Shown here in pieces: positions 4,964-5,337 of a stretch of 5,337 nucleotides of DNA. The translations under genes and the position numbers were made by a program. This stretch comes from Trichodesmium sp. jk18x7bins.61 (GTDB taxonomy: Bacteria; Cyanobacteriota; Cyanobacteriia; Cyanobacteriales; Microcoleaceae): contig JAJEAQ010000785.1 in assembly GCA_022822685.1 (NCBI GenBank), positions 1 to 5,337 of the forward strand. Reading direction: 5' to 3'. The notes beneath the pieces are model-generated. The model worked only from the letters and a program-made list of their open reading frames with translations. It ran no database searches and had not been told where the DNA came from. How positions within the stretch are numbered: position 1 is the stretch's first letter; each line of letters opens with the position of its first letter.

Positions 4964-5030
4964 TTATTTTTGATGACAATTATCGCTTCTGTTTCTGGTG
5001 CTGCCTTACCATTTACAGCCTATTCCTGGT

Positions 5031-5337
5031 TTATGAAGTACAGTAGCAACAGGTTTTCAAATAGTTTTTGAAGTGCTTGGTATTTAATAACGAGACTCCA
5101 CTAGCAAGTATGAGCTCAACCATCTTAGCTGTAGTTGGAGAAAACTGACGCAAAAAAGCTTTGAGTTCTGACTACCATAATTCGTTCGGATTAAAGTCTG
5201 GAGAGTACGGTGATAAATTCAGTACACTTGCCCCTGCTGATTGAATTAACGGTTCAATTTCTTTTAACTTCTGAGCCTGCCAATTATCCATCACAACTAC
5301 TGCTCCGAACTATAGGTTAGGAACTAAAAATGTTCTA
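5031..5337 (-). pseudogene. IS630-family transposase, C-terminal fragment with two internal stops
   Basis: Read on the minus strand from the right edge, one continuous frame gives FLVPNL-stop-FGAVVVMDNWQ, then LIQSAGASVLNLSPYSPDF and NPNELW-stop-SELKAFLRQF, and ends CCYCTS before TAA (5031-5033). VVVMDN is the strand carrying the second catalytic Asp, and LSPYSPDFNPNE carries the final Glu of the DDE domain of IS630-type transposases. Both internal stops are TAG (plus-strand CTA at 5172-5174 and 5310-5312). Each stands where family members usually have tryptophan (NLWFGAV; ELWWSELK), consistent with TGG-to-TAG changes. The N-terminal helix-turn-helix and first Asp lie beyond the window. The element's near end should be within a few tens of bases left of 5031, but I cannot fix the terminal repeat. 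It abuts the broken mgtE copy and may have helped break it. Confidence 0.85.

Larger units (their letters stand above)
4722..5020 (+). pseudogene. mgtE: Fragmented second mgtE copy
   Basis: Six bases after the mgtE stop a divergent partial copy begins. From ATG 4722 or 4737 (the latter with GAGGG at 4724-4728), the frame reads KSTEDIYKLSGVQSDSD, matching TTEDIYALGGVQSEGD of the intact gene (residues 272-287). It continues through AYILQKNLAIAFVVGI, which aligns with the start of its first membrane helix, and stops at 4896-4898. In another frame, FLMTIIASVSGAALPF (about 4967-5014) matches AISILASVAGSSLPF (415-429) in the fourth helix. The N domain, CBS pair, second helix, most of the third, the GGNVGAQ motif and the pore aspartate are absent. 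Two AGCGCTTCGC-bearing repeats lie between or beside the pieces, and an IS630 fragment closes the copy. Sequence divergence from the intact gene suggests an old duplication or a distinct paralogue rather than a recent tandem copy. A short 53-residue peptide from 4737 could still be made. Confidence 0.75.

Noticed and set aside
5037..5087. Continuation of the broken mgtE copy (FQIVFEVLGI resembling the TTAVDVLGVLIYF helix)
   Set aside because: The same bases on the minus strand encode the C-terminal end of the transposase, in frame with 70 further residues of clear IS630 sequence. The mgtE resemblance is short and probably coincidental.

Overview
The window looks like chromosomal DNA from a filamentous, Nostoc/Anabaena-type cyanobacterium. 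The evidence is three perfect HIP1 octamers (GCGATCGC at 467-474, 963-970 and 4836-4843), a TTGGGAG/TTGGGAA heptamer tract typical of heterocystous cyanobacteria, several small hairpin-forming dispersed repeats, and protein sequences of cyanobacterial character. The organism assignment is an inference from these features, not a database result.

Four apparently intact genes lie on the + strand: an ExbD/TolR-type energy-transduction subunit (97-642), a CrcB/Fluc fluoride channel (best start GTG 894, end 1316), a solitary periplasmic family-3 solute-binding protein (2270-3142), and an MgtE-type magnesium channel/transporter with a TTG start and a near-ideal ribosome binding site (3310-4716). They are not one tight operon, but three of them move ions or power envelope transport.

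The rest is a record of gene decay. Directly behind crcB (11-base gap) is a broken DUF190 gene (1328-1598). It has one frameshift in an A7G4 run and an internal deletion, after which the family's C-terminal strand reappears in a third frame. From 1599 to 2269 there is no intact gene. This stretch holds a near-consensus promoter, a remnant starting ATG-TAG that may encode a signal-peptide-like segment, a MITE-like inverted-repeat element (about 1849-1990) enclosing the heptamer tract, and a C/G-rich dispersed repeat. Behind mgtE is a shredded second mgtE copy (4722 to about 5020), keeping the linker and first membrane helix and part of a later helix in different frames, with two related AGCGCTTCGC-type repeats in it. 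It ends at a minus-strand IS630-family transposase fragment (5031 to beyond the right edge) in which two expected tryptophan codons are TAG.

I found no defence system, CRISPR array, RNA gene or convincing new multi-gene system. The most interesting items are the DUF190 frameshift on an in-frame A AAA AAA heptamer next to the fluoride channel, the decaying tandem mgtE copy, and the MITE-like element built around the heptamer repeats.
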